From contig JADMNL010000028.1 in the NCBI GenBank assembly GCA_016271365.2, positions 56,128,001 to 56,192,000 on the forward strand: a DNA stretch of 64,000 nucleotides, in the 5' to 3' direction. Of this stretch, positions 12,345 to 25,166 are shown piece after piece (the stretch's first letter is position 1; each line of letters begins with the position of its first letter). A model generated the notes under the pieces. The model was not told the origin of the DNA. It worked only from the letters and a program-made list of their open reading frames with translations, and ran no database searches. The stretch is from Neoceratodus forsteri (lineage: Eukaryota; Chordata; Ceratodontiformes; Ceratodontidae). The position numbers and the translations under genes are program-made.

Positions 12345-14370
12345 TGCTGTCATTTCCAGGTGTCTCAGTGGGTTCAGGTTAATTTCAGCTCCTCTGATCC
12401 AGGCGGTTGCAAGCCAGCAGCATGTGCCCTCCCTCCTTACTGCAGAATTAGGGACATGCCGTGCACATACACACATCTGCAAAGTGTTGATCTAATACAA
12501 AGAACTGTGTTGCCCAGCTGTTCATGATGAAGGTAGCTTGTTCGGCATCCTAGAAATGTACACACGTTCAAGACACAGCAGCCTGGGGATGCCAGCACTG
12601 GCTGCCTTCCCTCTCCAGCTCGCTACCATACTCCAGTGCTCCCTGGTATGACCCCAACTCACACGGATTTGTGCCGCTCCTCTGCTTCCCAAAAGAAGGA
12701 GAGAAATGGACCAGCTTCTATTTTTTTCTTTGGCTGACCTACAGCGCTCCTCACCGCAGTCTGTAATAAGCAACTAACAGTGCAAATGGGCCAGTACCTC
12801 CTTTCCACCTTCCCACTGGCTGACATACCGCCACCCAGTGCAAACTTTTGGTATTATAAATCAGTGAGGATTTTGTCTTTGTCCTGCTACTTATGCAGTC
12901 CAAAATTTTGTGTAGTACGAGCTGATTTTCAGAATTATAAACCTTTGAGTCAGCCTTCTTTATTAAGGCTCCACATCAGATGGAGAATATCTTCATATAT
13001 CAAGCACACACACACTAGAGAGCATCCACTTCCCAAACAGCTAGAGACAGCAGGATGTCATTTTGTAGTAGGCAGAAGGACTATTTTATCTTAAATCAGC
13101 ATAAGTAAAAAGCTATTTACCATGTATAAAAATGAATTTTTTAGGTGCAAATTTTTTTTTTAAGTAGACCATTTTATAGGCGCAAGAAGACACTCCAGTT
13201 GTGTGCATGGAACATATTTTACAGCACACCAGGGGCTCAAGATACTCAGCCAAGGTCTCGTGCTTTATTGCGTCCCTGGCCGTGCGGTAAAATATGTTCT
13301 CTTACATGTTTCACACACTTAAACTACGGACACACCTCTGGGTGTCAGAGTAAGTTCTGTACTTGGACAGTCACATCTTGGACTCCAGTTTAGACAGAAC
13401 ATTTTTTACACAGAACTGGTTGACACAGTGTCCCATTGTCAGAGAAATTCACCCTTGTATAGCAGGTACTCCTGGGTTTACACAAAGAAACTGTACTCAC
13501 ATACAGATGACATACAAGGCAGCTTCGAGTCCGGATGGACCAGGGGATTGCCCCCAAATCCTGGAGTTCACCCCATCCCTTCTGGGATGGGGCACTGGGA
13601 AGCCCTCTGGAAGAGGTCTCCACCACTTCAGAAAAACACTGTCTGTTGTTCTTCCACTAGAGTGAGAAACAAATTTCCACAAAAGAAAAGGTATCTCTCT
13701 GTCAGAGCTAAAGTGAGGAGCTGCCCAGCTAGCTGCAGCCTCCACTCACACTGAACTCCACTCTACTTTAACTGCACATTCCATTACACTACCCACAGCT
13801 GACCAACCGTGGCTTATGCTGCTGGAGTTCTATGATTACTTCATCGCTCCAGCTCAGCTGAGACTGAGAACAGAGTGAGACAGTGCCAACCCCATTTAAC
13901 TGGCATTTCACCAGCTGCCTTTCCTGCCTGCCACTGATTCTAACTGGGATTCTAATACCCCTGGGAACAAGGGGTTACATAAGTGGAAGCATAACGGCAC
14001 AGTAAGTGCACATTTTAGAAAGCAAACCATTTTAAACATTACTTAAAAAGCAGCATGGACAGCAATACACAGAACATTACAAGACTGTAAGGTGTATGCA
14101 TTTCAGCAAATGATCAGTGCAATGTAACAGTACCAGGGCAACAAACACAGAATACAGAGTGTACAGTGCAAACCACATCGAAAAAGAAAGCATTGATGCA
14201 AAGATGAGACATGTAAAATGAGTAATTATAGCTACAGGGAATGAGGGTTTGTCCCAAAGTTGCACCATCAGTCCTGATCCAGAGGAGGAGGAGGAGGAGT
14301 GGGGGTTGTCCCTATGTTTGGGAATTCTGTATGTCAATGCTGACTGCCCAATAGCTGCTTTACATCTAGG
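12345..14370. other. Unassigned region, possibly LTR-like in part
   Basis: No gene, RNA or recognisable transposon domain. Around 13,150-13,990 the composition (direct 'ctttattgcgtccctgg', promoter- or polyA-like stretches, a 3' part ending 'gaacaaggggttaca') resembles solo-LTR DNA, but I found no matching second copy. Short open frames at 12,780-13,754 lack any protein features. Confidence 0.25.
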
Positions 14371-15300
14371 ACTGTTGGGTTTAAATTCAGATGGGTTTGA
14401 TTCTGGGTCCAGTTTTATTCCAGGTCTTCATAGGGGACATACAGAAGAACTGGGGGGGGAGGTATGCTTTTTTTGCAGATGACACCAACATCTGTAATAG
14501 GGTGGCCACTTAGAAACAGGTGGAGAAAATGTGCAGGAATCTTGGGAAACTCAGAGTGGTCCAAGACATGGCAGTAAGGCTTCAGTGCCAAAAAGTGAGA
14601 AATCCTGCACTTAGGACATAGGAACCCCAGTTCTGAGCATAGGATTGGGGGGGTGTACTGACAGTCACAAGACAGGAAAGGGACCTTAATGTTATATCAT
14701 TGATGCTGATGCGGGCTGAAAAGTGGTAGGGCCAAGGATGCAAGGGGTTAATTGTCCTATGATAAAAATGCAAAAAGTGATAGGGCCACTTATAAAAGTG
14801 GCAGGGCCACGGCCACTTGGCCCCCCTGTTCTGGCACCTATGGAAGCCCTACAAGGATGGGCTAAGGGATCTCCACATGTACACCCTGGAAGAGAGACGA
14901 GAGAGAGGTGACATCATTGAGACCTTCACGTGTCTCACGAGAGAGAGAGAGAACAGGATACAGGTCGAGAGTCTCGATCAAATGAGGATAAGCACCAGCA
15001 TGAGGGGGCATGCGATGAAACTGGCAGAAGGGGGAGTGCAGGAGAGATGTAAGGAAATATTTCTTCACTGAAAAGGTGGTAGATGCCTGAAAATGACTAC
15101 CGGCAAAAGTACTGGATGCGAAAATGATGGGGGGCTTCAAGCATGCAGAGATAAACATAGGGATATATTATACAAGAGACAGGTTGAGGGAAGGGTCACC
15201 AGAGTCCTAATAAGGTCTGTGGAGGTGAAATAGGTAGGGCACACTTGGGCAGACTGAGTGGGCTAAGTGATCCTTTCCTATTGACAAATTGTACGTTTTC
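14370..15300 (+). mobile_element. CR1-like LINE, 3' part with internal deletion
   Basis: Plus strand. Starts with a decayed GPVLF-type motif (14,400-14,440), then FADDTNICNRV spread over two frames (14,465-14,505), and VTRQERDLNVI (about 14,660). About 200 bp of ORF2 is then missing. It resumes at 14,840 with LWKPYKDGLRDL, YTLEERRERGDIIE (about 14,880) and the C-terminal RGHAMKLAEGG block (about 15,005). The 3' end 'gggcagactgagtgggctaagtgatcctttcc' (15,249-15,280) is the reverse complement of the tail motif at 15,426-15,485. A CR1 of the opposite strand lies 130 bp away. Confidence 0.75.
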
Positions 15301-15509
15301 TAAATGCAGCAACATTCCTTAAGGTATAGGAGTGGGTCAGAAGGGGCAGAAATAATCTGGGAGTAAGTCAATGAAGGGGCATGATGGGCCTTGTTAAATG
15401 CCTGGTGCCCTCATTTAATCACCACATGAAACATAGACTTTGACAGCAGATAAGGACTGCTTGGCCCACCTAGTCTGCCCATTTCCCTACTTACTGGATA
15501 AACTGCAGC

Positions 15510-18326
15510 TCCTAGTTAACCAACAGCCTATTTCTTTCTGCCCCCACAGGAATTGCCTTATGTCTGTCCCATGCATTCTTGAATTCTCCCACAGTTTTAG
15601 ACCTCACAACCTCCTCAGGAAGGCGGCTCCATGCGTCCACCACCCTCTCTGTGAAAAAATACTTCCTCACATTGCCCCTGAGCCGTCCCCCCTTTGTCTT
15701 CAAATTGTGTCCCCTTGTTCTTGCGCATCTCCTTTTTCTGAAAGATGCTACCCTCTTGGATTTTATTGTTTCTATTGAGGTACTTAAAAGTTTCTATCAT
15801 GCCCCCCTTCTCCCTACATTCCTCATGGGGAAACATTTTAAGTTCCATTAGTCTCTTCTCATATGGCTTCTGTTGCAGACTGCTGTACCATTTTAGTTGA
15901 CCTCCTCTGGACTGACTCTGTCCTGTGTATGTCCTTGCGGAGATGGGGGTCTCCAGAACTGAACACAGTACTCCAGATGGGGTTTCACCAACTGTCTGTT
16001 CAGAGGGATAACAACTTACTGTTTTCTACTGGTGATACCTCTCCCTATACACCCCAGTATCCCGTCTGCCCTCTCTACTGCCTTGTCACATTGCTTGCTT
16101 AAGGTCATCTGGTATGATTACCCCCCGGTTCCTTTCCATTTCTGTTGTTGTCACTACCTCCCCCCCCCCACTGTGTACTCTTCCCCTGGGTTTTTCCCCC
16201 AGTTGCATTACTTTGCACTTCTTTGCATTGAATCCAAGTTGCCACACTTCTGACCATTCCTCCAACCTTGCCAAGTCCCTTCTCATCCTTTCCACCACCC
16301 CTTGTGTATCAACCCTGTTGCAGGTGTTTGTGTCATCTGCAAAGATGCATACTTTTCCTTCCAGTACCTGTGCAATGTCGCTTATAAAGACATTAAAAAG
16401 GACCTGACCCTGTACTGAACCCTGTGGTACCCCACTAGTAACCCCCCTTTCTTCTGAGTTGATTCCATTTACTATTACTTTCTGTGTCTTGTTGTCCATC
16501 CAATGTTTTACCCAGGCTACCACCCTGGGACCCACTCCTAAGCTGGCTAATTTGTTTATTAATCTTTTGTGTGGGACTGTGTCAAATGCCTTGCTAAAGT
16601 CTAGGTAGGCCATGTCCACAGCCCCTCCGTGGTCTACTACTTTGGTCACCGAGTCAAATAAATCGATTAGATTTTCTGACATGATCTTCCTGCCCTGAAT
16701 CCATGCTGCCTTGGTAGTGTGCCCCCACTGGCCTCTAGGTACTCAACAATTCTTTCCTTCAGAAGTGATTCCATCATTTTCCCTATCACAGAGGTCAAAC
16801 TGACAGGTCTGTAGTTTCCTGCCTCTGTCTTGCTCCCACTTTTGTGATGGGGGATCATATCCACCTTCCTCCAGTCCTCAGGTACCACACTATCCTTCCA
16901 TGACTTGTTAAAAAGGGTAGTCAGTGGTGTCACTAGTTCTTCCCTTAATTCTTTTAGAATTATGGGGTGAATCCCATCAGGCTCCATTGCTTTGTCCACC
17001 TTCAGTTTTAGGAGTTCTTTCGGAGCCCTTTCTTCTGTGAAAGGACTGGGATCGACCCTTCCTATTCAGAGTGCTTCTATTGACTGGATTAGGTACCTCC
17101 TCCTCTTCTTTTGTGAATACTGAGCAAAAGTATTCATTCAGTATCCCTGCTTTTTCAGTGTCCCTCTCTGCCCATCCACCGTTCCCTTTTTTCAGCCTCA
17201 CTATCCCTTCCTTTATCTTTCTACACTCCCTAATGTACTTATAAAAGGTTTTATCCCCCTTCTTAACCAAGTTGGCTGTCTTTTCCTCAGTTTGGGCCTT
17301 TGCTATTCTGACTGCCTTCCCTGCTTCCTTCAGTCTTAACTGGTACAGTTCTCTGTCCTGCTCTTTCCATGTTTCCTTTTACTTCCTAAATGCTATCTTT
17401 TTCTCCCTAACCTTCCCTGACACCTCTTTTGAGAACCATAGTGTTTCTTTCTTTCATTTTGATTTGTTTATTTGCTTCACACAAAGGCTTGTTGCCTCTG
17501 TGATGGCAGTTTTGATGTTTCCACATTGTTGCTCCACCCCTCCTTCTTGCTTGTTTGCTAGTGCTTTTCTGAGGCACTCTCCCATTTTGCCAAGGTCAGC
17601 CCACCTGAAGTCCAGTATTCCCACTTTTGTATGGCTTGACTCTGCAGCTGAATTTATTGTAATCCATACTGTTTGGTGGTCACTTGTTCCCAGATGGCTA
17701 CCCACTTTTAGATCTGAGATCCTCTTTCTGCCCACATTTGAGAGTACCAGGTCTGTGATGGCTCCCCCACAAGTGGGTTCCAATACTTGCTGTCTGAGGC
17801 ATGGCCCCTGTAGGGCCTTTAGAATGGACCTGCTCTTGGAGGTGGCTGCAGCAAAGGTGCTCCAGTTAACATCTGGCCATCAATAATATCCCCCCTTTCT
17901 CTGCCATTCTAAGAATGCCTTCTATCATATCCTTATCTATTTCCTTCCCTGAGATGGGGTCTGTATTACAACCCCTGTGTGGATTGTGGTGTCATTTCCA
18001 ATCTCCGGGGTGACCCACAGTGCCTCTTCTCCTCCTTGTTTACTCTTGTGTTCCATTGCTTTTATCCCTTCCCTTTCATGGAGAGCTACTCCCCTTCTTC
18101 TACCCTCCATGTTTCTCCTCTAGATTATGTACCCAGTCATGGTTCTCTGTGTACCATGTTTCTGTGACTGCCACAATATCCAGGTATCCTCTTCTGTCAA
18201 GACCATCAGTTCAGGGAGCTTGTTACCTAGACTATGGGCATTGGTACTCATTACCCTCCATTTTTTTGATGGCCTTACCCCTTTTTTCCCCATTCCTGTC
18301 CTTACTGCCTTTGCCTTGTTCTCCAT
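15510..18326 (-). pseudogene. CR1 ORF2: endonuclease and reverse transcriptase, broken
   Basis: Endonuclease begins with STNAHSLGNKLPEL (about 18,240), then after a frameshift a VTETWY-type motif (about 18,170), and ends with SHLGTSDHQTV (about 17,695). A linker fills 17,450-17,000. RT: KAMEPDGIHPIILKEL (about 16,990), NYRPVSLTSVIGK (about 16,820), AYLDFSKAFDTVPH (about 16,610), TSGVPQGSVQ (about 16,440), FADDT (about 16,340) and LEEWSEVWQLGFNAKK (about 16,255). The C-terminus reads RKYFFTERVVDAW (about 15,660) and KTVGEFKNAWDRHK (about 15,590). The longest intact piece is 198 codons (16,682-16,086). Catalytic D-D of FADDT is kept. Confidence 0.82.
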
Positions 18327-18439
18327 TTTCCCCTGCCCTTTTCCTTATCAACATCTCTGTCTTGATGTTTACCTCACTAACTACCCTGATTTTTTGGGGG
18401 GTGAGGGTAGAATTTCCCTGCTGCTTTTCAGTGCCCCCC

Positions 18440-19317
18440 CAGCTAGTTTAAATGCTTGCCAAAGAAGCATTTAAACCTATCACCTAGGATCCTGGTTCCC
18501 CTCCTGGTCAGATGCAGACCATCGCACCAGTATAAGCCTACATCCCTCCAAGTGGACCCCCAGTCCCCAATGAAGCCAAAACCCTGAGCTTTGCACCAGT
18601 TTTTCAACCACTGATTGAATTCCGTGGTGCAGAGCACCCTAGCCTCACCCTTGCCATAGACTGGTAGCACCTCTGAGAAGGTTACCAAGCGTGCTACTTG
18701 TCTAAGGCCCTTCCCCCAACTCCACAAACTCCTCCTCCACTGTTCTCATCCCTTTTCCAGACAGGTGATTTGTCCCTAAGTGGACAATGACATCCAGCTC
18801 TGTCCCCTGTGCAGCTGCTCCCATGAACCTGAGAATTCGCTCCCTGTCCCTCAATGCCATGGTGCCAGGCAGGTACCTTACTTCCCTCTACCCTCCCTCG
18901 CCCAGTTCTACCCTCCTAACAGTGGAGTCCCCCACCAGGAGTTGTTTTCTTCCCCTGTGGGGTCCCATGATACCTTCCTGTGGGTCTCCTGGAACCACAC
19001 TCTGCTAGAATGGCATATGAATTGTGGAGAATTTCATCTGGAGAGATGCACCTCTGTTCCACCACCCTCACCCTCTTTGAGCTCACTGTGGTCCAACCAC
19101 TCCTCTTTCTTGGCAACCTATGAGGCAGCGTTGGTGGCCCTGGTGGTCCCTGGGTGGGAGAGGAGGTTCGCTGAATCCTGGCCAACTCAGCCTGGACATG
19201 AGCAACCTCCTGCCTCAGCCCAGAGAGGTGCCTGCAGATGGGACAACACTGCATCCTCCAGAATGTATCCCGGAAGACTGATGCTTCACAGCCACTGCTC
19301 TGTACCACTCCCTTCAT
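18440..19317 (-). pseudogene. CR1 ORF1 with SGNH/GDSL esterase domain, broken
   Basis: N-terminal part (19,317-18,916): a CPICRHLSGLRQEV segment, i.e. a Cys pair leading into a heptad-like helix. After a frame change, three esterase blocks appear: VGDSTVRR (about 18,925; catalytic Ser block), VHLGTNHL (about 18,785; block III, usually GTND), and DGLHLTRRG (about 18,515; the Asp-x-x-His block). These match the ORF1 esterase of vertebrate CR1/L2 elements, whose role in transposition is thought to involve membrane or RNP handling. Residues for Ser, Asp and His are present, but the frame is interrupted between the first and last parts. Confidence 0.72.
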
Positions 19318-19683
19318 GTCTTATTTGTGGCCTTTTAACTGTTGTTTTGTATACTTACTCGTTCCCCTCTCTGTTTATTTATTTTATATAATTTTTTGTC
19401 TCCCTACTTTTCTACTGTCTCCATGCCTTTAAAGCTTCTGATTTTCCTGTTCTGAGACAGGAAGATCCTATATTTCTGAGTAGTCTCCTTACTTGCTCAG
19501 AGTCAGACCTCCAGCAGCTGGGGGGGGTGGAGAGCTACTCTTTTCCTTCTAGGATGGTGAGTCTTTTGTGGCTCTGTGATCACTCCCTTCCTGTATCCAA
19601 ACAGAAAGTTCCTGTTGTCAGTCAAATCCTGTGCCTATAACAGTAGAACTGGCTAAGGGTGGGGGAGGAGAGGAGGGCAATAT

Positions 19684-19734
19684 AGTCCCAGTAGAGAAAT
19701 ATAGTTCTAACAGCACCTCCTTCCTCTTGCTGTT
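19684..19734 (+). repeat. 51-bp direct repeat, left copy
   Basis: Begins agtcccagtagagaaatata and differs from the copy at 20,495-20,545 at one visible base (a/g at offset 16). The flanks of the two copies are unrelated. Confidence 0.85.
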
Positions 19735-20494
19735 CTCTGCCAGAAGCTATCTAGAGCAGTTTTTTAATCCAAAACACATGGCTTCCTTCTGGCTAAGCCA
19801 CTGCTCTTAATTCAGTTTCCTTCTACACCTGGATTACGGCACAGATAACAATTCACTTCACCAAACTCAGACAAACACACTAACTGTTCTTTTGTTTATC
19901 TGTTCTTATCCTAAATTAAAGGTTCTATGTGATAATGGTGAAAGCCTAAAGGCGATCGTCGTTATCGCAAAGTCACAGTGCCAAATTATTGTTTTTTTGG
20001 GATCTGACACCCCGGCACACAGGAAACAGTGCCAGGGACTTACTTTTAATGTTTTCTGGCAGAGCTGCACCCTTCCACACACTCTGCACCTCCTACTAAC
20101 AGATTCTCAACTCCAGGGGGTGCATTGGGGGGACATTAAAAAGGTTCAGGCCAGGCGCAAAAAAAAAAAACAAAGCAATGCCCAGACCCGAAACCCATAC
20201 TCTGCCACCAGCACGGCAATCCACCACCTTGCCAGCAGGGGTTTGCTCAGCAACACTGCAGCACAACCCTTGCGTCCCTCCTGTGTGCACTCACTTCCTT
20301 ACTGCGTCGCATGTGATGTATACTATTGAAAGTCGCTATATTCGCCCACCCCTTTATCCGCTGCCTTACCCTAATACCTAGTTGTTCCTGAAATGTGCTG
20401 TGGAAGGGGTCACCGTTATTGTAGGTGCCCTTTCCCCAGAACCTGTATCACAGGCTATAAATTTAAGGGCCCAGTAGTAGAATTCTAGTTCTTT

Positions 20495-20545
20495 AGTCCC
20501 AGTAGAGAAGTATAGTTCTAACAGCACCTCCTTCCTCTTGCTGTT
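20495..20545 (+). repeat. 51-bp direct repeat, right copy
   Basis: Second copy of the segment at 19,684-19,734, 811 bp downstream, in the same orientation. It is far longer than a normal target-site duplication. Confidence 0.85.
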
Positions 20546-20979
20546 GACCCAGGTTTACACCTTGAGCCTTCCTCTAGCTATTACATGCTCACTGTAATAT
20601 ATAAAAATGTTTGTTACCCACCATAGACTATCATTTTGTGCATCCCCACGCTCTCCCTGTTATTACATCATAAAGCTGGCTGGGGCAACACGGTGGTGGA
20701 TCTTTGAACTGGGAAGTGCCTGGATCCCAGTTGAACACATTTTACGAGTGTTCTGCCAGGGAAACTAATGGATATTTTTGAATCTTATATGCCTCAGCAG
20801 TACTTCAAAGAGGTAAAGCACCAAACTATGGCCTACAGATCTACAATAATTTAACTTGGGGAGTCTCTTTAAAATATCCTTTTCAAAAAGGATGAAAGTT
20901 AATTGCAAAAAACTACCATTTGGTATTAGTTAAGGTGGAAGAACAAAATGAGTATAGACTATTTACAAGGGGAAGGAGC

Positions 20980-21260
20980 ACACACCTCACGCCTCAAAGT
21001 TGCACCAGTCAAACAGAAATCAATAAAAAAACAACTGGGCACACACTAGACACCACAAAATAAAGACAAACGTTTATTAAATAGCAAGCATGACAAACAC
21101 AGCTGAGCTAACACCACCAAGTATCAACTCATGACAATGAGTCTTCCTCAGGGAGCCACACAAGAAGGGGCAGATGACATAAAGAAGTCTGAACCTTCTT
21201 GGCTGTGTGGTGTGATATTTAAACCATGTAGAACACCACACCACCCTACACAATCCTGAA
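20980..21260 (-). repeat. Possible retroelement 3' end (unclassified)
   Basis: Read on the minus strand, 'ctgaggaagactcattgtcatgag' is followed by an AATAAA-type signal near 21,075 and a T/G-rich tail. This resembles the 3' ends of several vertebrate retroelements (Penelope-like or LINE), but no protein domain is attached. Class unresolved. Confidence 0.25.
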
Positions 21261-24170
21261 GTATCTAGAGACGTTCAACCCTATCATTGCATTGCACTAC
21301 ATCTGTGGCTGTATTCATCACACTAACTGATGCATAATCTTAGTTTTTTTGCCATTCATACTGCTATAATTGGTTCAGGAGTGTAGAGTGATCAGTTAGG
21401 TGGGATACTGCACTAAAATTAGAAGAATGGAAAGGGAGAACAAGCACTTGTAACGTGAGGCAAGAAGGTCACCGACAACGTGGAACAAGTCTAGTCCCCC
21501 ATGCTGAAGCCATATTAGAAGTGAGTCTGAAAGGGAATGAACTCCCTGGCAGCCCCTTCTCCCACACTACCAGTTTGCTAGCTCTATGGTGCTGAGCCAT
21601 GGGGCATTACTCTGGCACCCAGGTAACCCGGGTTCACGCCTTGAGCCTGGGACATCAGAGGCAGATCCCAGCATGGAGAAGTTCAGGGTGTCCATCAGAC
21701 CCTTCTCTCCTGCAGGACGGGTGACTGTACTCACTTTGATTTTGGCTTCTGAAGGTGGGTTTTTGGAGGTGCTCATGGCAGCATGGGAGACGATATATTG
21801 CTGTGTATCTCCTACCTAGGACACTGTGATGGTAGCACGTACTTGGCTTGTGTGTGGGACCCTGATCTTGTAAAAGTTTAGCGCTGGGCACCCTAGGTAA
21901 CAACCTCCCTGGCAGTCCCTCTGCCACTGCCTTGCCTCAAAGCAGGCTGGTTCCTCCACCTCTAGCTGTCACAGGCAAGAGAACTAAAATGTTTCCTTCC
22001 AAATCTCAGCAGGAGCATCCACTAAAAAGGATAAGTCAGCTTTTCCTGATATAGTAGGAAACCAGAGACCTAAGGGAAGGGTCCAGCAGTACAGGGTGAC
22101 TGTAGCAGGCAGAAGGGAGGTGCCTTTGTGGAGAGCCTGAAAGACTGGGCTTCCAGGGAAGTAAGAACACAAAACATGAAAAAGTGGATACAAATATTAC
22201 TGCTGGTGAGGATAGTCAAATATGTGGGAAAAGGTATTTGCTCAAGGACTTTACCAAGAAAGGGAAGGTTGTAAAAAAGTCAGTATCTCACTGGTTGGTA
22301 CTGGTGGTTGCTCATTCTGTAATGTTGGAGACCTAGCTTTGCACTGCTATCTTGACAAGGGGCCTGGGCTGTCAGACTCGTGAGTGTGCTGTGGCGAGGG
22401 AAGCTGTTGCTTCTGCTGCTTGAGCACGTCTGAAGACAGGTTGTAGGGATGTTGGGTTATGTGTCACAGTGACAACTTAAGAAAGCAGGACTGTACATGG
22501 GAAGTTACCAGGGGATTGGCATAACAGCAGCAAACCAGACCTATCCTGTATCATAATGGTCTGTTTGCCTTTCCAAGACCAACAGGCTGGATTCATGTGA
22601 AGGCAGGGTCTCCTGCTGTGCGGCGGGGGGGTACTGGGGAGCATTTACTGAACTGGGCTCCTGGAGAAGGTTGTTGGTGTTGGCAAGATTACAGGGGACT
22701 GAAGGAGTGGTACCTGCACTGGTCTCCTGCAGGAGGTGTGGTGGTGGTACTGGGATGGAAGCAGAACCCTGGGCCAAGGTAAGCTGCCTCCTATATGGGA
22801 ATAAAATAGATGATGTAAAAACAGAAGCAAGGGGAGTAACAGTTACAAGGAATTTGCAGAGAGGACACAGAGGGTAAGGTGTAGCTGAACGTGACATAAC
22901 TGTTAGGGTCGGGGCAGAGGTGGAGGTAGGAGAAAAAAATGTCATTAGTGAGGGAAGCAGCAGCACGGATACATGCATTAAATCACACCCCCTTCATGTG
23001 TTATTGCTGACATAAATCAAGTGGCACCCATTCTGTCCTCTTTGAACAAATATGCTATTTGCAACAAAATATGCCAATTAGGGTGTTGCATTTGGTGGGT
23101 TTCTTTTTATTTAAACACTAGTAACCAGGAGAGGCACGCTGAGCGAAGGCTCTTTTCTGGGTGCAAACCAGTTTGCAGTGCAGACTTTTTGATTAGTGAT
23201 AGAGTCAAAAGCAACAAAACCAAGCAGGTCATAGCGTGAGAAATTGTAAATTGAAGGAATGGATAGTTCAGAAAAACATTTGCTTCGGGCATCAAAAACG
23301 AATATATTCAGAAATCCTGAAAATTCTACAAAACAGAGCAGCAATTTGTGCTGGATGTGAAACGTTATTAGTGAAAGTGGGACACAGAAATGCATTATGA
23401 TGGATAAAAAACTTTTTAATTTTTGACAGGCATATAACATTTAGGACGGTAAAGCCCTTTTTATCAAAGTTGTCCTGTAAATATTATGGTTTTACAGAAT
23501 ATGAATAGCTTGTCATACAATATTACAAAAACATTTAGAAGTGTTAACTCACAAGAAATACATTAGGTACATATAGATACATTTGGACCATAAGCGACAG
23601 GTAATTATGAATATTCTTAATGTACAATATATAGTAAATATTCCTGTTTCCTTATTTTGGTTTCTAGATGCATGAGAATTTTGAATATCTAACTAAATAC
23701 GTTCAGGAACATTGCATGATAATCGAGGTAAGAATATTCGTAGTGAAACTCATATTAATAGACAAAGAGATAAGAATTTAACTGGGAACTAAGTAATGTT
23801 TGATACGTAGGAAATGTAGTTTTAGTTCCTATTATAAAATGGCCATAAAAATACTGTGATCTCATTGGTTAGAAGTGGTCATATGACCATTGATTTACAA
23901 CCACACACCTCATCTGAACTATGTATGTTTCTAACAAATAAAAGGCTATTTTAGAAGTGCGATAAAACACACCAGGGTGTGAGGCCAGAAGAGAATAGTT
24001 CACTTCTTGGGTGGTTGTGGCACTCTCACCTTGTGCTTAACCACCATCAGAGGCATGCAGTATTCCCTTATAACTGCACACCTTGGAGTGAGTTATCCCT
24101 TCCATTGTGCAGTGACTTTGGTGCTGTTTTACTACCACAAGTGGTACATCAATATACCAAGTCAGCTAAG
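21260..24170. other. Unassigned region
   Basis: Nothing I can identify. Part of it is AT-rich (23,300-23,950); the part at 22,560-22,780 is G-rich with short open frames that look spurious. No splice-consistent exon series, RNA gene or repeat array was recognised. Confidence 0.35.
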
Positions 24171-24175
24171 CAGCT

Positions 24176-25166
24176 AAAGGCCAGGGGCTGGATTCAGACA
24201 GGTCCGCCGCAAGCTGCGACAATGGTAGCTTGCAGTGACCTGCCCTGCGCCCTGGTTTGTGCACCCGATTCAGGATCAGAGCAGGTGCAGTGGTGTGCGT
24301 CCTGCGACTTGCGGTAGCTGCGCAAGGTAGGGCGCAGCACCAGGAATGCCGCAGGTCACAGGACAGCAGTTGCGATGGGCAAGGGCTGCCATGAGACCCC
24401 CATGCCCACCTCTGAGGCCCCATACAGTGTGGGTGCCAGCCCCAAGACCCCTTGCCATGGACCCCCCCGAACATGGACCCATACCTGCCCTGGTGGCCCA
24501 GTGGTCCCCCAACCCTCCAACACACACACTCGGCGGGTGCGTTGGCGACTGGCTCTGGTGGTGAGGGAGGACTGTGCCAGTCGCTGTTGGGGTATTGGGG
24601 GGTGGGGGCTCACACTGTGGGGTGGGGGGCCACTAGACTATCAGGGGGTTATGGGGATAGCGGGGGGATCATGTCCCAGGGCATGGGGGCTTGCAATGTG
24701 TGTGTGGGGGTCTGGGCATTGGGGTGCCACACACCCTGCCTGACACTGTGTGTGCCATGCCTGGGACCCGGGCCCATGGGGGTCCATAACCCACAGGGGT
24801 TGTGGGGCAGGGGCACAGTGGCAACCTCCAGTGAACAGAAAAGACCAGTTAGAACACCTTTTTGTTGGCATAACTGGTCTTTGACAGATGTTTACTGGTG
24901 GTTGTCTCTGAATCCCATCAGTGGATGTAGTGGCCACACTACCTGAATAGGGTGCAAATGCTGCCAGAAACCCCCTTCCACCATGTAGCAAGGGGGTTTC
25001 AGGTGCATAGGTGCTGTTGGGTGCAGGCAGCCTGCTGCATGTCGCAGGCTGCCTATGTGAATCCCACAGGGACGCAAAGCAGGACACAAGTGCGACTGCA
25101 CCATATATTCTAATGCAAGATGCCTTGCATACTGCTTTGGCTTCTCTGAATCTGACCACAGGTATA
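24176..25166. mobile_element. Candidate non-autonomous DNA transposon (MITE-like)
   Basis: A GC-rich block of about 1 kb differs sharply in composition from its AT-rich surroundings. Its ends look like imperfect inverted repeats: gctggattcagacagg (about 24,189) faces ggcttctctgaatctgacc (about 25,138). Subterminal stretches rich in cgcaagctgcgac / aagtgcgactgc also pair. Harbinger-like MITEs often have such ends, but no clean target duplication was found. Open frames of 60-230 codons on both strands inside it come from high GC content and show no domains. Confidence 0.35.

Larger units (their letters stand above)
15426..19450 (-). mobile_element. CR1-like LINE, near full length, inactive
   Basis: A two-ORF CR1-group retrotransposon on the minus strand. 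ORF1 (19,317 to about 18,440) has a Cys/coiled-coil start and an SGNH esterase-type domain. ORF2 (about 18,300-15,510) has endonuclease, RT and the YFFTERVVDAW C-terminus. The 3' end at 15,426-15,485 carries the family tail motif. Frameshifts and stops occur throughout both ORFs. The 5' end is uncertain and may reach about 19,450. The plus-strand open frames here are shadows of the element. Confidence 0.82.
19450..20940. other. Unassigned region with a duplicated 51-bp segment
   Basis: No coding or RNA gene seen. The only structure I can support is the near-identical direct repeat at 19,684-19,734 and 20,495-20,545, listed separately. The stretch between the two repeats has a mixed composition and an A-run at 20,160-20,170. 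Confidence 0.35.

Noticed and set aside
13150..13990. Solo LTR
   Set aside because: Composition is suggestive, but no terminal TG...CA pair, second copy or target duplication could be confirmed; kept only as a low-confidence remark.
18780..19391. 203-codon plus-strand open frame
   Set aside because: Antisense shadow of the CR1 ORF1, which has clear esterase motifs on the minus strand.
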